In this document: piece by piece, positions 50,023 through 58,892 of the stretch | How positions within the stretch are numbered: the first letter of the stretch is position 1 | Layout of the letters: every line of letters begins with the position of its first letter | DNA from: an uncultured Faecalibacterium sp. | GTDB taxonomy: Bacteria; Bacillota; Clostridia; Oscillospirales; Ruminococcaceae | Reading direction: 5' to 3' | Length of the DNA stretch: 64,000 nt | NCBI GenBank assembly: GCA_904394215.1 | Contig: CAJFNF010000002.1 | Coordinates: 25,146 to 89,145, forward strand | Notes under the pieces: model-generated | Database searches by the model: none | What the model saw: the letters and a program-made list of their open reading frames with translations, nothing else | Told to the model about the DNA's origin: nothing | Made by a program: the position numbers and the translations under genes

Positions 50023-51426
50023 ATGTCCGACAAAGAACTGGCCGCCGCCATCATCGACAAGGTGGGCGGCAAAGGCAACATCGTCTCAGTCCGCCACTGC
50101 GCCACCCGCCTGCGGCTCATCGTCACCGACAAGGAAAAGATCGACACCAAGGCGGTGGAAGCCCTGGACAACGTGAAAGGCTCGTTTTTCAACGCAGGCC
50201 AGTACCAGATTATCCTGGGCACCGGCCTGGTGAACCGCATCTATGATGAAGCGGTCAAGCTGGTGGGCCACGCCGATGCAGCAGAACCCGCCGCCGACCA
50301 GCCCCAGCAGAAGCCGGTCTACGGCAACGCCTTCCAGCGGGCGGTGCGGATGTTCTCGGACGTGTTCGTTCCCATCATCCCGGTGCTGGTGGCCACCGGC
50401 CTGTTCATGGGCCTGCGGGGCCTGCTGACCCAGGAGGCAGTCCTGAATGTCTTCGGGCTCACTGCCTCCGACGTCCCCGCCGAACTGCTGACCTTCACCC
50501 AGATCCTCACCGACACTGCCTTTTCCTTCCTGCCCGCTCTGGTCTGCTGGTCCACCTTCCGCAACTTCGGCGGCAGCCCGGTGATCGGCATCGTCCTGGG
50601 CCTGATGTTGGTGAACCCCAGCCTTCCCAGCGCCTACGATGTGGGCTCCGGCGCTGCCGAACCCCTGACTTTCTTCGGTTTCCTGTCGGTGTCGGGCTAT
50701 CAGGGCTCGGTGCTGCCCGCCTTCGCCACCGGCATCCTGGCCTCCAAGTTTGAACAGTGGCTCCGCAAGCACGTCCCCGATGCCGTTGACCTGATCGTCA
50801 CTCCCTTCCTGACCATGCTGTTCGGCATCGTCATCGCCCTGTTTGCCATCGGACCCATCCTCCACGCAGTGGAGCAGGTGATCCTGGTGGTGGTGGAGAA
50901 TGTCATCTTCCTGCCCTTTGGCATCGGCGGCTTCCTGTACGGCTGCTTCGGCCAGCTGCTGGGCATCTTCGGCATCCACCATATCCTCAACTTCCTGGAG
51001 ATCAGCATGCTGGCCCAGGACGGCTGGAACTATCTGAACCCCATCGGCACCTGCGGCAACGTGGCCCAGGCCGGCGCTGTCCTGGCTGTGGCCATCAAGG
51101 CCGCTTCCAACAAGACCAAGCAGGTGGCTTATCCCTCCTGCCTCAGCGCCCTGCTGGGCATCACCGAGCCCGCCGTCTTCGGCGTCAACCTGAAGTTCGT
51201 CAAGCCCTACATCATGGCCCTGATCGCCGGCGGCGTGGGTGGTTTCCTGGCCTCCATCATTGGCCTGCGGGCCACCGGCATGTCCATCACCGGCATCCCC
51301 GGCACCCTGCTCTATCTGAATGAGCAGCTGCCCTGGTACATCATCGTCAACCTGATTTCCTTTGGTGTGGCTTTTGGCCTCACCTGGCTGTTCGGCTTCA
51401 ACACCAAGATGGAACAGCAGCAGTAA
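50023..51426 (+). CDS. scrA: PTS sucrose-type EIIBC permease
   Basis: This 467-residue permease imports and phosphorylates sucrose or a related saccharide. EIIB (residues about 1-90) has phosphocysteine Cys26 in VRHCATRLRLIV; EIIC has about ten membrane segments, GIFGIHHILNFLE and GITEPAVFGVNLKFVKPY. EIIA is absent, as usual for ScrA. The placement between GH32 and GH36 genes suggests that it may carry raffinose-type sugars as well as sucrose. Confidence 0.93.
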   Translation: MSDKELAAAIIDKVGGKGNIVSVRHCATRLRLIVTDKEKIDTKAVEALDNVKGSFFNAGQYQIILGTGLVNRIYDEAVKLVGHADAAEPAADQPQQKPVYGNAFQRAVRMFSDVFVPIIPVLVATGLFMGLRGLLTQEAVLNVFGLTASDVPAELLTFTQILTDTAFSFLPALVCWSTFRNFGGSPVIGIVLGLMLVNPSLPSAYDVGSGAAEPLTFFGFLSVSGYQGSVLPAFATGILASKFEQWLRKHVPDAVDLIVTPFLTMLFGIVIALFAIGPILHAVEQVILVVVENVIFLPFGIGGFLYGCFGQLLGIFGIHHILNFLEISMLAQDGWNYLNPIGTCGNVAQAGAVLAVAIKAASNKTKQVAYPSCLSALLGITEPAVFGVNLKFVKPYIMALIAGGVGGFLASIIGLRATGMSITGIPGTLLYLNEQLPWYIIVNLISFGVAFGLTWLFGFNTKMEQQQ

Positions 51427-51452
51427 CACGCGTTTTCCTTCATTCATTTTTC

Positions 51453-51514
51453 CAGGCAGAGGCGGCAGCGCCGGGCCGGTGCAATGTCCCGGCGGCGCGG
51501 GCCGCCTTTGCCTG
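51453..51514 (+). other. Long intergenic stem-loop between scrA and the GH36 gene
   Basis: CAGGCA...GGCGGC and GCCGCC...TGCCTG pair over 62 nt with GC-rich inner pairing and no T-run. It may stabilise the upstream message or lower downstream expression. Confidence 0.55.
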
Positions 51515-51530
51515 TTCAGGAGGTTGTATC

Positions 51531-53726
51531 ATGCAGACCCCGCAGATTTTCTTTGACGACGCCCTTCATGCTGCCCATCTCACCAACGGCATCATCAGTT
51601 ATATCATCCAGGTGGTGGATGGCCGGTACCTGATCCACCGGTATTTTGGCCCCGCCCTCCGCAGCTGGCATGGCGGCGGCCAGCCGGTCTATTACAAGCG
51701 CGGCTACAACACCTGCCACGATGACTGCACCGTCCCCAATGTTTCCTTTGACGACTTTCCCTTTGAGTATCCTGCCCGCAGCCGGGGGGATTTCCGGATT
51801 CCCGCCATCGAAGTGGAGGCCGGCGGCGTTTGCCACACCCAGCTGGACTTTGTGTCCTGGCGGGCGCTGGATCGGAAACCCGCCCTGGAAGGCCTGCCCG
51901 CCACCTTTGGCGCCCCCGGTGAAACTGCCACCCTGGAAGTCACCCTGGCCGACTCCGCCGCCGGCCTGACGGTGCGGCTCTATTACACCCTGTTTGCCGG
52001 GCTGGGGATTGTGGCCCGGCACCAAGTGGCCGAGAATACCGGCCACCGCCCCCTGATCCTCCGCAATTTCCAAAGTGCCTCCCTGGAACTGCCCGCCCAG
52101 CCCTGGCAGATGCTGATCCTCTACGGCACCCACGCCAAAGAGGCCAACCTGCAGCGGTTTCCGCTCCATCACGGCGTCCAGCGGATTGAGAGTGTCCGGG
52201 GTTCCAGCAGCCCCCAGCACCAGCCCTTCTTTGCCCTGGCTGCCCCCGCCGCCGCCGCTGACCGGGGCCTTGTCATCGGCTTTCACCTGGTCTACAGCGG
52301 GAACTTCCTGGCCCAGGCGGAGCTGGACCAGTTCAGGATGGTCCGGGCCCAGATCGGGATTCACCCCGATGGCTTTGCCTGGCAGCTGGAGCCGGGGGAG
52401 AAGTTCACCACCCCCGAGGCCATCCTCAACTGCACCGCCGGCGGCCTCAACGGCCTGCGGCAGAGCTTCCACACCCTCTACCTCCACCACCTGATGCCGC
52501 CCCGGTTCGCCGGGGTGGAGCGGCCGGTGCTGCTGAACTCCTGGGAGTCCATGTACTACGATGTTACCCTCTCCAAAATCGAGCGCCAGGCCGAGCTGGC
52601 CCGGCAGCTGGGGGTGGAGCTCTTTGTGCTGGATGACGGCTGGTTCCGCAAGGGCAATTCCAGCCGTGATTCCATGGGAGACTGGCGGTGCAACCTCCGC
52701 AAACTGCCCGGCGGCATCCCGGCGGCGGCCCGGATCATCCACAGCAAGGGGATGAAGTTTGGCCTGTGGTTCGAGCCGGAGGCGGTGACCCCCGACAGCG
52801 AACTGTTCCAGACCCATCCCGACTGGGTCCTGCAGACCCCGGGCTATCCCATGACCCAGGGCCGCCACGAATACCTGCTGGATCTGTCCCGGCCCGAGGT
52901 GGTAGACTACCTCTTCGGTGTGCTGGACAGCTACCTTCAGAAATGCGGCATCGACTACATCAAGTGGGATATGAACCGGCCCCTCACCGATTTCTGTTCC
53001 ATGGCCCCCGGGGCCCGGCAAGGGGAGACCGCCCACCGCTATGTGCTGGGGCTGTACCGGCTGCTGGACCGGATCACCACCGTCTATCCGCGGCTGCTGA
53101 TTGAGGGGTGTTCCAGCGGCGGGGCCCGGTTTGACCCGGGGATGCTCTATTATGTGGGCCAGAACTGGACCAGCGACAACACCGACGGCCACGACCGGCT
53201 GGCCATCCAGGCGGGGTACAGCCTGCTGTATCCGCCGGTGGCCATGGGGGCCCATATCAGCATCACCCCCAATCACCAGACCGGCCGCACCACCCCGCTG
53301 GATACCCGCTGGCAGGCGGCCCGGCTGTTCAATCTCGGCTATGAGCTGGATTTGACCCTCCTCACCCAACCGGAGCGCCAGGAAATCGCCCGGCAAATTG
53401 CCCAGCGGAAAGCCGAGCGCCGCTGGGTGCAGTCCAGCCGGTTTTTCACCCTGGAGCTGCCGGGGCCCTATGCCGGATGGGCCGCCCTGGCCGAAGACGG
53501 CAGCCGGTGCCTGGTGCAGGTGTTCCAGACCCGGTATGACCCGCTCTATTGTCACACCTCGGTGAAGCTGTCTTTCCTGGAACAAGGCGCACTCTACCGG
53601 GACGCTGCCTCGGGGCAGCTCTATGGCGGGGACGAGCTGGCCCATCTGGGCCTGATGGCGCCTCTCGCCAAACAGGATGATGCTGCTTTTGTCTGGGAGC
53701 TGGTGCGGGAAGCCAGCGAATCATAA
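51531..53726 (+). CDS. Alpha-galactosidase (GH36)
   Basis: This 731-residue enzyme removes terminal alpha-galactose from raffinose, stachyose or melibiose. It has the N-terminal beta-supersandwich and the barrel with LFVLDDGWF, the nucleophile Asp480 in YIKWDMNRPL and acid/base Asp549 in WTSDNTDGHDR, plus CSSGGARFD, as in bacterial GH36. There is no signal peptide, so substrate must be imported first. CAGGAGG precedes the ATG. Last gene of the operon, followed by a terminator. Confidence 0.95.
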   Translation: MQTPQIFFDDALHAAHLTNGIISYIIQVVDGRYLIHRYFGPALRSWHGGGQPVYYKRGYNTCHDDCTVPNVSFDDFPFEYPARSRGDFRIPAIEVEAGGVCHTQLDFVSWRALDRKPALEGLPATFGAPGETATLEVTLADSAAGLTVRLYYTLFAGLGIVARHQVAENTGHRPLILRNFQSASLELPAQPWQMLILYGTHAKEANLQRFPLHHGVQRIESVRGSSSPQHQPFFALAAPAAAADRGLVIGFHLVYSGNFLAQAELDQFRMVRAQIGIHPDGFAWQLEPGEKFTTPEAILNCTAGGLNGLRQSFHTLYLHHLMPPRFAGVERPVLLNSWESMYYDVTLSKIERQAELARQLGVELFVLDDGWFRKGNSSRDSMGDWRCNLRKLPGGIPAAARIIHSKGMKFGLWFEPEAVTPDSELFQTHPDWVLQTPGYPMTQGRHEYLLDLSRPEVVDYLFGVLDSYLQKCGIDYIKWDMNRPLTDFCSMAPGARQGETAHRYVLGLYRLLDRITTVYPRLLIEGCSSGGARFDPGMLYYVGQNWTSDNTDGHDRLAIQAGYSLLYPPVAMGAHISITPNHQTGRTTPLDTRWQAARLFNLGYELDLTLLTQPERQEIARQIAQRKAERRWVQSSRFFTLELPGPYAGWAALAEDGSRCLVQVFQTRYDPLYCHTSVKLSFLEQGALYRDAASGQLYGGDELAHLGLMAPLAKQDDAAFVWELVREASES

Positions 53727-53730
53727 ACAG

Positions 53731-53772
53731 AGCCGCCGTACCGGGGTGATTTCCCAGGTGCGGCGGCTTTTT
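53731..53772 (+). terminator. Intrinsic terminator of the sucrose/raffinose operon
   Basis: AGCCGCCGTACC pairs with GGTGCGGCGGCT (one mismatch), followed by TTTTT. Confidence 0.9.
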
Positions 53773-54029
53773 ATGGCAGGACCAAAGCCGCACAGCCGGG
53801 CAAGTGGCTGGAAAGAAAACCACTGAGCGCCCGTTCAAGTTTTGCATTCATCACATGACATTTGAAGCGCAAACCATCTGATACCCATGATGTGATGGAC
53901 GCTGATACTCTTTCACCCATGAATCTCTGACCCTCACTTTTTTATTTGCGCAGGCCCCGGGTGCACCGGCAAATCAACCCTGCTGCAGTTGGCAGTGAAA
54001 AAACTGCTCCAAAGCATGGTTTGAATGGA
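53773..54029. other. Intergenic stretch, no recognised gene
   Basis: Noncoding sequence between the GH36 terminator and the sigma-factor promoter; only short frames without family signature. Confidence 0.5.
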
Positions 54030-54058
54030 TTGCGCTGCAGAGCGCAATTTGTTATAAT
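54028..54058 (+). promoter_or_regulatory. Promoter of the tethered-sigma operon with palindrome
   Basis: TTGCGC (54030-54035), 17 bp, TATAAT (54053-54058). The palindrome ATTGCGCT-GCAG-AGCGCAAT (54028-54047) covers the -35 and half the spacer, so a repressor could act here. The leader is about 150 nt. Confidence 0.65.
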
Positions 54059-54217
54059 TGCACAAAAAGATGGATTTATTGTGAAAAATAATGGATTCAA
54101 AAATTCTTACAACCTGCCGGCACACCTGGTCGTTCTATAGATAGGAGGAATGGTCCGAATGAAATCATCAGAACGGCCAACGAGGTTTTCAGTCCGTAAA
54201 AGGAGGCAACAGGAAAA

Positions 54218-56155
54218 ATGGATCAATCCGATTACAATATCCCGGAGCTGGTTTTAAAGGCAAAGAGCGGCGATCAACAAGCCATGGAACAGCTGTACGA
54301 AATGACCTACAGCAGGGTCTATTGCACGATTCGGGTTATGGTCAAGGATGAGCAGGAGACTCTGGATCTGCTGCAGGACAGCTACATCAAAGCATTCAAG
54401 CATCTGAACCAGTTTGAAGGCACGGAAAAATTTCTACCCTGGATACAGCAGATCGCCCGAAATACAGCGAAAGACTGGCTGAAAAAGAAACATCCGGCTT
54501 TCTTTGCGGATCTGAGGAGCGAAAAGAAAACCGAATGGGAAAGCCCGGCGGAAGAACAGATCATGGATGTCAATGATGGAAACTGGCCGGAGAAGGTTTT
54601 GGACCGGGAGGAAACCGCCCGCCTGATCCGGAAAATTCTGGACGGCCTGCCGGAAGACCAAAGAGTTGTCATCGAGATGTTTTATTATGAGAAGTTGTCT
54701 GTCAAACAGATTGCTCTGGCGCTGGGTCTCTCAGAGAGCGCCGTCAAAAGCCGGCTTTTTTACGGCCGGCGAAAGATCGAGACAAAGGTTTTGGCATTGG
54801 AGAAGAAGGGTACCAGGCTCTATGGTCTTGCTCCGATTCCCTTCCTGCTCTGGCTGCTGCGCTGCCAGGAGGACGGGAATGTTCTTCCCAACAGGGATTT
54901 GCTCCGCCAGATCCTGGCAAAAACCACTGCCGGGGCAGATGCTGCGGCGGCCCGCACCGCAGCATCCGGCACCACCGGGGCCAAAACAGCCGGAAGTGGT
55001 GCGGCAGTCAAAGCCGGTTTGGGAGCAGTCAAACTGGGGGTAATTGCACTGGCTGCCGCCGCTGGCGTTGGCCTGGGGGCGTATGGGTTCAGCCATTTGG
55101 CCCGGGGGGAAGTGCCGCAGCCTGCTTCGATGGCTGGGGTATCTTCCATCGTTCAGGATACTGCGGCAGGTTCAGCCCCTTTGGTTACCGAGGCAGCAAA
55201 AGACCCGGTGGAGCAGGCACTGGAAGCGTACAAAACGATTCTCTCTCAGGCGGATAGCTACACCTATACCCAGGATTCTGTAACCCCCACCGGGCGCTAT
55301 CAGTATGCCCTGGTGCAGCTGGAGCCGGAAGACCCGGTGCCCACCTTGCTGCTCTCCCAGGAAACCGAAGAATATCTGTGGTTCATCCGGGTCTTCCAGT
55401 ATGACCCGGAAAGCGGAACGGTCCTGGAACCGCCCGAGAGCCTGACCGAAGGGGTGGCAGAGATCGGCGGTTATCGGGGCGGCTTGGGTCAGATGGCAGA
55501 TGGACGGGGGCTGCGCACCATCTCGGTCAGCGGCGGCACCGGGGCCACCGTCATTGACCGGATTACCCTGGAAGGGGAGCACCTGGTCACTATTACTGCC
55601 TGGGGTGGGAGCTTTGCCAATACGATCCCCGAGGAATTTTCCTTTGTGGAAATCCAGTGGCACGATGGAAGCGACACCGCCCCACTGGACCGCTGGCCCG
55701 ATTCTGACGAAACTTCCGGCGGAGAAAACGGAACAGAAACCAGTTCCTCCCAGGCAGCTGCTTCGCAGCCCGGCGCTGCGGCGCCGTCGCTTCCGGAGGA
55801 CGGGGACCGGATTGTTTTTACAGGGACGGTGGACAGCTACAGCTATCAGGAGGTAGTCGCCCTCCAGGGCTGCCCGGACCCCAACGCACCCTGGACCGAC
55901 ACCACCCAGACATTCCGGCTCATTGTGCTGGATACGCCGCAGGTCATGGAGTTGGAGACGGGAGATCCGTCCCCTGCCTCCCGGGCACGAAGCGGGGAAG
56001 TCCGTCTGATCGATGTTTCTCTTGCTGAAGGGCTGGAATCCTTCGACGGCCAGCATTTGACCTTCAGCATCGACCCGGAGGAAACCTATTGGCCCAGCGA
56101 TGCCTCCATGCCGGTGGGCCAGCCGTCCACCCGGGACGTTCATATCCTGAACTGA
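54218..56155 (+). CDS. ECF-type sigma factor fused to a membrane anchor and extracellular domains
   Basis: The 645-residue product starts with sigma region 2 (about residues 20-90: AMEQLYEMTYSRVYCTIR, LLQDSYIKAFKHL) and region 4 (about 133-190: LDGLPEDQRVVIEMFYYEKL, SVKQIALALGLSESAVKSRL). An Ala/Gly-rich linker leads to one membrane helix (about 267-290). About 350 extracellular residues follow: a first domain (about 310-480), a Ser/Glu/Gln-rich linker and a second domain (about 530-645). Neither outer domain is recognised. Usual ECF sigma factors are under 220 aa and have a separate anti-sigma factor; here sensor and sigma are one chain. Release would need proteolysis, or it acts at the membrane. 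A GGAGG site precedes the ATG, and a lipoprotein gene follows by 18 bp. Confidence 0.88.
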   Translation: MDQSDYNIPELVLKAKSGDQQAMEQLYEMTYSRVYCTIRVMVKDEQETLDLLQDSYIKAFKHLNQFEGTEKFLPWIQQIARNTAKDWLKKKHPAFFADLRSEKKTEWESPAEEQIMDVNDGNWPEKVLDREETARLIRKILDGLPEDQRVVIEMFYYEKLSVKQIALALGLSESAVKSRLFYGRRKIETKVLALEKKGTRLYGLAPIPFLLWLLRCQEDGNVLPNRDLLRQILAKTTAGADAAAARTAASGTTGAKTAGSGAAVKAGLGAVKLGVIALAAAAGVGLGAYGFSHLARGEVPQPASMAGVSSIVQDTAAGSAPLVTEAAKDPVEQALEAYKTILSQADSYTYTQDSVTPTGRYQYALVQLEPEDPVPTLLLSQETEEYLWFIRVFQYDPESGTVLEPPESLTEGVAEIGGYRGGLGQMADGRGLRTISVSGGTGATVIDRITLEGEHLVTITAWGGSFANTIPEEFSFVEIQWHDGSDTAPLDRWPDSDETSGGENGTETSSSQAAASQPGAAAPSLPEDGDRIVFTGTVDSYSYQEVVALQGCPDPNAPWTDTTQTFRLIVLDTPQVMELETGDPSPASRARSGEVRLIDVSLAEGLESFDGQHLTFSIDPEETYWPSDASMPVGQPSTRDVHILN

Positions 56156-56173
56156 AACGGAAGGAGAGAGACC

Positions 56174-56842
56174 ATGAAACAAACTTTGTCTGTGCTGTTC
56201 TGCCTGCTGCTGACGGTTTCCCTGATGGCCGGCTGCGGCTCCAAAGAAAAGGTTGAAGCGGCCCCGGATTCCCGGAGTGAGTCAGCCAGCGCTGCGGAAG
56301 AGAAACCCATGGAACCGGCTGCACCCATCAACGGCAAGGAAAAATATGACATCGACGCCACCTGCTATCAAGAAGGGTTTTACCGGATCGGGCAGGATAT
56401 GCCGGAAGGGGAGTACATGGTCCTGGCCCTGGGAATGATGGGCACCATGCGGCTGGCCGACGATGAGAAAATGGAGGATGACAGCATCCTGATGAGCGAG
56501 GTTTTCACCCATAACACGGTGGTCACTGCCTGTACCGGGGAATTTTTACGGCTGGAATCGGCCATCGCGATCCCCATGGGAGAATGGCCGGCAGAGCTGG
56601 TCATCAGCGTCCCGGAAGACGGCGATGCAGTACTGATGGCAGGCTATGATATCCCGGAAGGAACGTACATCCTATCTCCCAGCAGTCTGGAGCGTTCGGG
56701 CGTCTATGGAGAATATACGATTTTCTATTCCAGCCGGTATGACAAGACTCATAACGTCACCTATGTAAAGGAAGCAACCCCCATCACGCTGGAAAAAGGC
56801 GAGTATCTCTGGATCAACCACTGCCGGCTTGAGGCAGCCTAG
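56174..56842 (+). CDS. Lipoprotein of unknown function
   Basis: The 222-residue lipoprotein has a signal peptide and lipobox LMAGC, a Ser/Glu/Ala-rich linker, and two similar segments (GQDMPEGEYMVLAL and GYDIPEGTYILSP), suggesting a duplicated small beta-domain. No family is assigned with confidence. AAGGAGAGAG lies upstream, and it follows the tethered sigma gene by 18 bp, so it is co-expressed and may be a partner or ligand of the sigma factor's outer domain. Confidence 0.8.
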   Translation: MKQTLSVLFCLLLTVSLMAGCGSKEKVEAAPDSRSESASAAEEKPMEPAAPINGKEKYDIDATCYQEGFYRIGQDMPEGEYMVLALGMMGTMRLADDEKMEDDSILMSEVFTHNTVVTACTGEFLRLESAIAIPMGEWPAELVISVPEDGDAVLMAGYDIPEGTYILSPSSLERSGVYGEYTIFYSSRYDKTHNVTYVKEATPITLEKGEYLWINHCRLEAA

Positions 56843-56919
56843 TCTTTCGGCCCATGGAAGCAAAGTGCTTCTATGCAAAACGATGAACTTTTTTGTGAAG
56901 TCTGCCCGGGCAGCCGTGG

Positions 56920-56948
56920 TTGTTCAGCAGGCGTATTTGTGTTAGTAT
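56920..56948 (+). promoter_or_regulatory. Promoter of the OmpA-domain lipoprotein gene
   Basis: TTGTTC (56920-56925), 17 bp, TAGTAT (56943-56948), 40 nt before the start codon. Confidence 0.6.
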
Positions 56949-56987
56949 AGAAAAAACTCCAAACCGGGTAAAAAGGAGGAATTCAAA

Positions 56988-58502
56988 ATGAAAAAGATCC
57001 TTGCATGGTGTCTGGCCGCCGCCCTTGTTTTGCCGCTGGCTGCCTGCGGCAAAGGTGAGCCGGCGCAATCGGCGGCCGGCAGACCGGCGGCCCCGGCTTC
57101 TTCGGCCGTTTCGGAAGCCGAAAGCCAGCCCGAAAGCGAACCTGAAAGCCATCCTGCCTCCAGCGCGGCTTCTTCGGAGGAAGAGAATGCGGCCTCTTCC
57201 GAAGCAGAGGAGGAAAACGCTTCGGCAGCTTCTGAGAATACTCCGGCCCTGCCGGCGGATACAGTGGCCCTGCAGGGCGGCCCGGCCCAGGTGGAAGCCA
57301 TGACCTTTCCGCTGGGCAAGAAAGTCCAGGTGGAGGTGAACGGTTCCCGGCGGTGGTTTGCCTTCACCACCGGCAGCGGCACCGACTACGAAGTCTGGCT
57401 GGCTCCGGGCGGGCAATACTACAGAACCATTGGCTTTGCCATTTACAACCGGCTGGGCGAACTGGTGTGGGAGTCGGGCACCAACGATGACGGCTCGATT
57501 ACGGTCCGGCAGGTGCAGCTCTCTGCCCAGACCCCCTATTTTGTGTCGGTCGCCCAGGACCCTGGGCACAAGGGCACTGTGACCTTCCGTATGTCGCCGT
57601 TGTCTGAGACAGGCAGCGCATCCTCCGGCATTTCCACGGAAGGGCAGGCCGGGTCCGCCGCCCAATCCCAGAGCACAGGAATTCTGGATCTGGAGGGCGG
57701 GTCTGCCCAGGGCGGGGCTGTGGCGTTCCAGCTGGAACAGATGGTACGGGCAAAAATCAACGGTTCCCGCAAGTGGTTTGCCTTTACCACCGGCAGCGCC
57801 ACCGACTATGAAATCCTGCTGGCCCCGGCGGGGCAGTATTACCGCACCATCGACTTCAGCTTGTACAATGAGATGGGCGATCAGGTGTGGGAGTCGGGTA
57901 CCAACGATGACGGCTCGGTCACGGTCCGGCAGGTGCAGCTCTCTCCGCAGACCACTTATTATGGGGCCATCGAGCAGTTGGCGGGCAACAAGGGCAGTCT
58001 GATTTTCCGGGTCTCCTCCCATATCACCCAGCCGGACACTGCCGCCGAAATCCAGCGGGAGACCGAAACGGTGGAGGAGCTGGTGTTTGATGAACCCTTC
58101 TCCCTGGACGAAACCCAGATCATGTTTGTGTCCAACAAGGCAATCTTCGTGGATGAGGAGGCCGCCAAGGCAGCGCTGGCGCCGGTGGCCGAAGTGATCC
58201 TGGCCCATCCCGACCACCCCATCCTGCTGGCGGGAACCACCGCCACCGACGGTGAACAGGAGTCCTGTGTCCGGCTGTCCAGCCAGCGGGCGGAGGCGGT
58301 CAAGAATCTGCTGGTCAGCGCCTATGACGTGCCGGCAGATCAGCTGTTGACGGTTGGTCTGGGCTATGCGGCGGACCCGTTCCCCCGGGGGCAGGACCGG
58401 GACAGCAAGGGAAACTTTGTGGAGTCGGAGGCAGTGAAAAACCGCAGAGTGGTTGTGCTGGATGCCAATGATCCCACGGCACAGGCAATCCTGAATGCAT
58501 GA
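56988..58502 (+). CDS. Lipoprotein with two tandem repeats and a C-terminal OmpA-like domain
   Basis: The 504-residue lipoprotein has lipobox LAAC, a 60-residue Ser/Glu/Ala/Pro linker, two homologous segments of about 110 residues (about 85-205 and 225-345; both contain NGSR[RK]WFAFTTGS, QYYRTI and VWESGTNDDGS), and a C-terminal OmpA/MotB-like region (about 365-495) with SNKAIFVDEEAAKAAL, LSSQRAEAVKNLL, GLGYAADP and NRRVVV. OmpA-like domains bind peptidoglycan, here presumably the cell wall of a Gram-positive organism. The repeats resemble beta-sandwich modules of unknown ligand. An AAAAGGAGG site precedes the ATG. Confidence 0.85.
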   Translation: MKKILAWCLAAALVLPLAACGKGEPAQSAAGRPAAPASSAVSEAESQPESEPESHPASSAASSEEENAASSEAEEENASAASENTPALPADTVALQGGPAQVEAMTFPLGKKVQVEVNGSRRWFAFTTGSGTDYEVWLAPGGQYYRTIGFAIYNRLGELVWESGTNDDGSITVRQVQLSAQTPYFVSVAQDPGHKGTVTFRMSPLSETGSASSGISTEGQAGSAAQSQSTGILDLEGGSAQGGAVAFQLEQMVRAKINGSRKWFAFTTGSATDYEILLAPAGQYYRTIDFSLYNEMGDQVWESGTNDDGSVTVRQVQLSPQTTYYGAIEQLAGNKGSLIFRVSSHITQPDTAAEIQRETETVEELVFDEPFSLDETQIMFVSNKAIFVDEEAAKAALAPVAEVILAHPDHPILLAGTTATDGEQESCVRLSSQRAEAVKNLLVSAYDVPADQLLTVGLGYAADPFPRGQDRDSKGNFVESEAVKNRRVVVLDANDPTAQAILNA

Positions 58503-58592
58503 TGGTTCCCGGGCGGTGACTGCAAATCGGAATCCGACGGGAGATCCCATCATGCCGGAAGAATCCAAAGGAACCGCACTGGGGGTTCGCGA

Positions 58593-58620
58593 CACGAGAC
58601 TTTGGATCCAAAGTCTCGTG
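58593..58620. repeat. Perfect 28-bp palindrome
   Basis: Fourteen-base arms CACGAGACTTTGGA and its exact complement meet without a loop at GGATCC. It lies 91 bp after the lipoprotein stop; no T-run follows directly, so a protein site or cruciform is as likely as a terminator. Confidence 0.75.
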
Positions 58621-58719
58621 TGTTATACCTTTGTGCAGCAGACGGCAGCTGCGTGGGGCAGTTCCGCTCTGCTTTCCTGACAACAAGGTTGCCCCTGCAG
58701 GGCAGCAGAAACGACAAAG

Positions 58720-58764
58720 AAAGGCTGACAGTTTGTGCCTAAAAGCACAGGCTGCCAGCCTTTT
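58720..58764 (+). terminator. Intrinsic terminator
   Basis: AAAGGCTGACAG and CTGCCAGCCTTT with an inner GTGC/GCAC stem, followed by TTTT. Confidence 0.75.
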
Positions 58765-58892
58765 GCTGATAACGATTAAAATAAAATCACCCTGTTATAA
58801 TTGCACCTACAAAGCTTGGATCTTTAAATGCTGGATGGTGAAAGTGAGATGAGCGCCCGGCTCAGCCGGCAGGGCAGGAACCTGCCCTTGAT

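Larger units (their letters stand above)
58503..58892. other. Intergenic stretch with palindrome and terminator
   Basis: Between convergent genes. Holds the 28-bp palindrome, a terminator, an unassigned TATAAT (about 58794-58799) and a GGGCAGG/CCTGCCC hairpin (about 58872-58889) just past the minus-strand SUFU-like gene that lacks a T-run. Confidence 0.5.

Noticed and set aside
53946-54140. 64-codon plus-strand ORF upstream of the tethered sigma gene
   Set aside because: It spans the sigma operon promoter, lacks a ribosome site and has no recognisable sequence.
58770-58810. Promoter for a plus-strand gene (TATAAT about 58794)
   Set aside because: No gene follows on that strand before the convergent SUFU-like gene.
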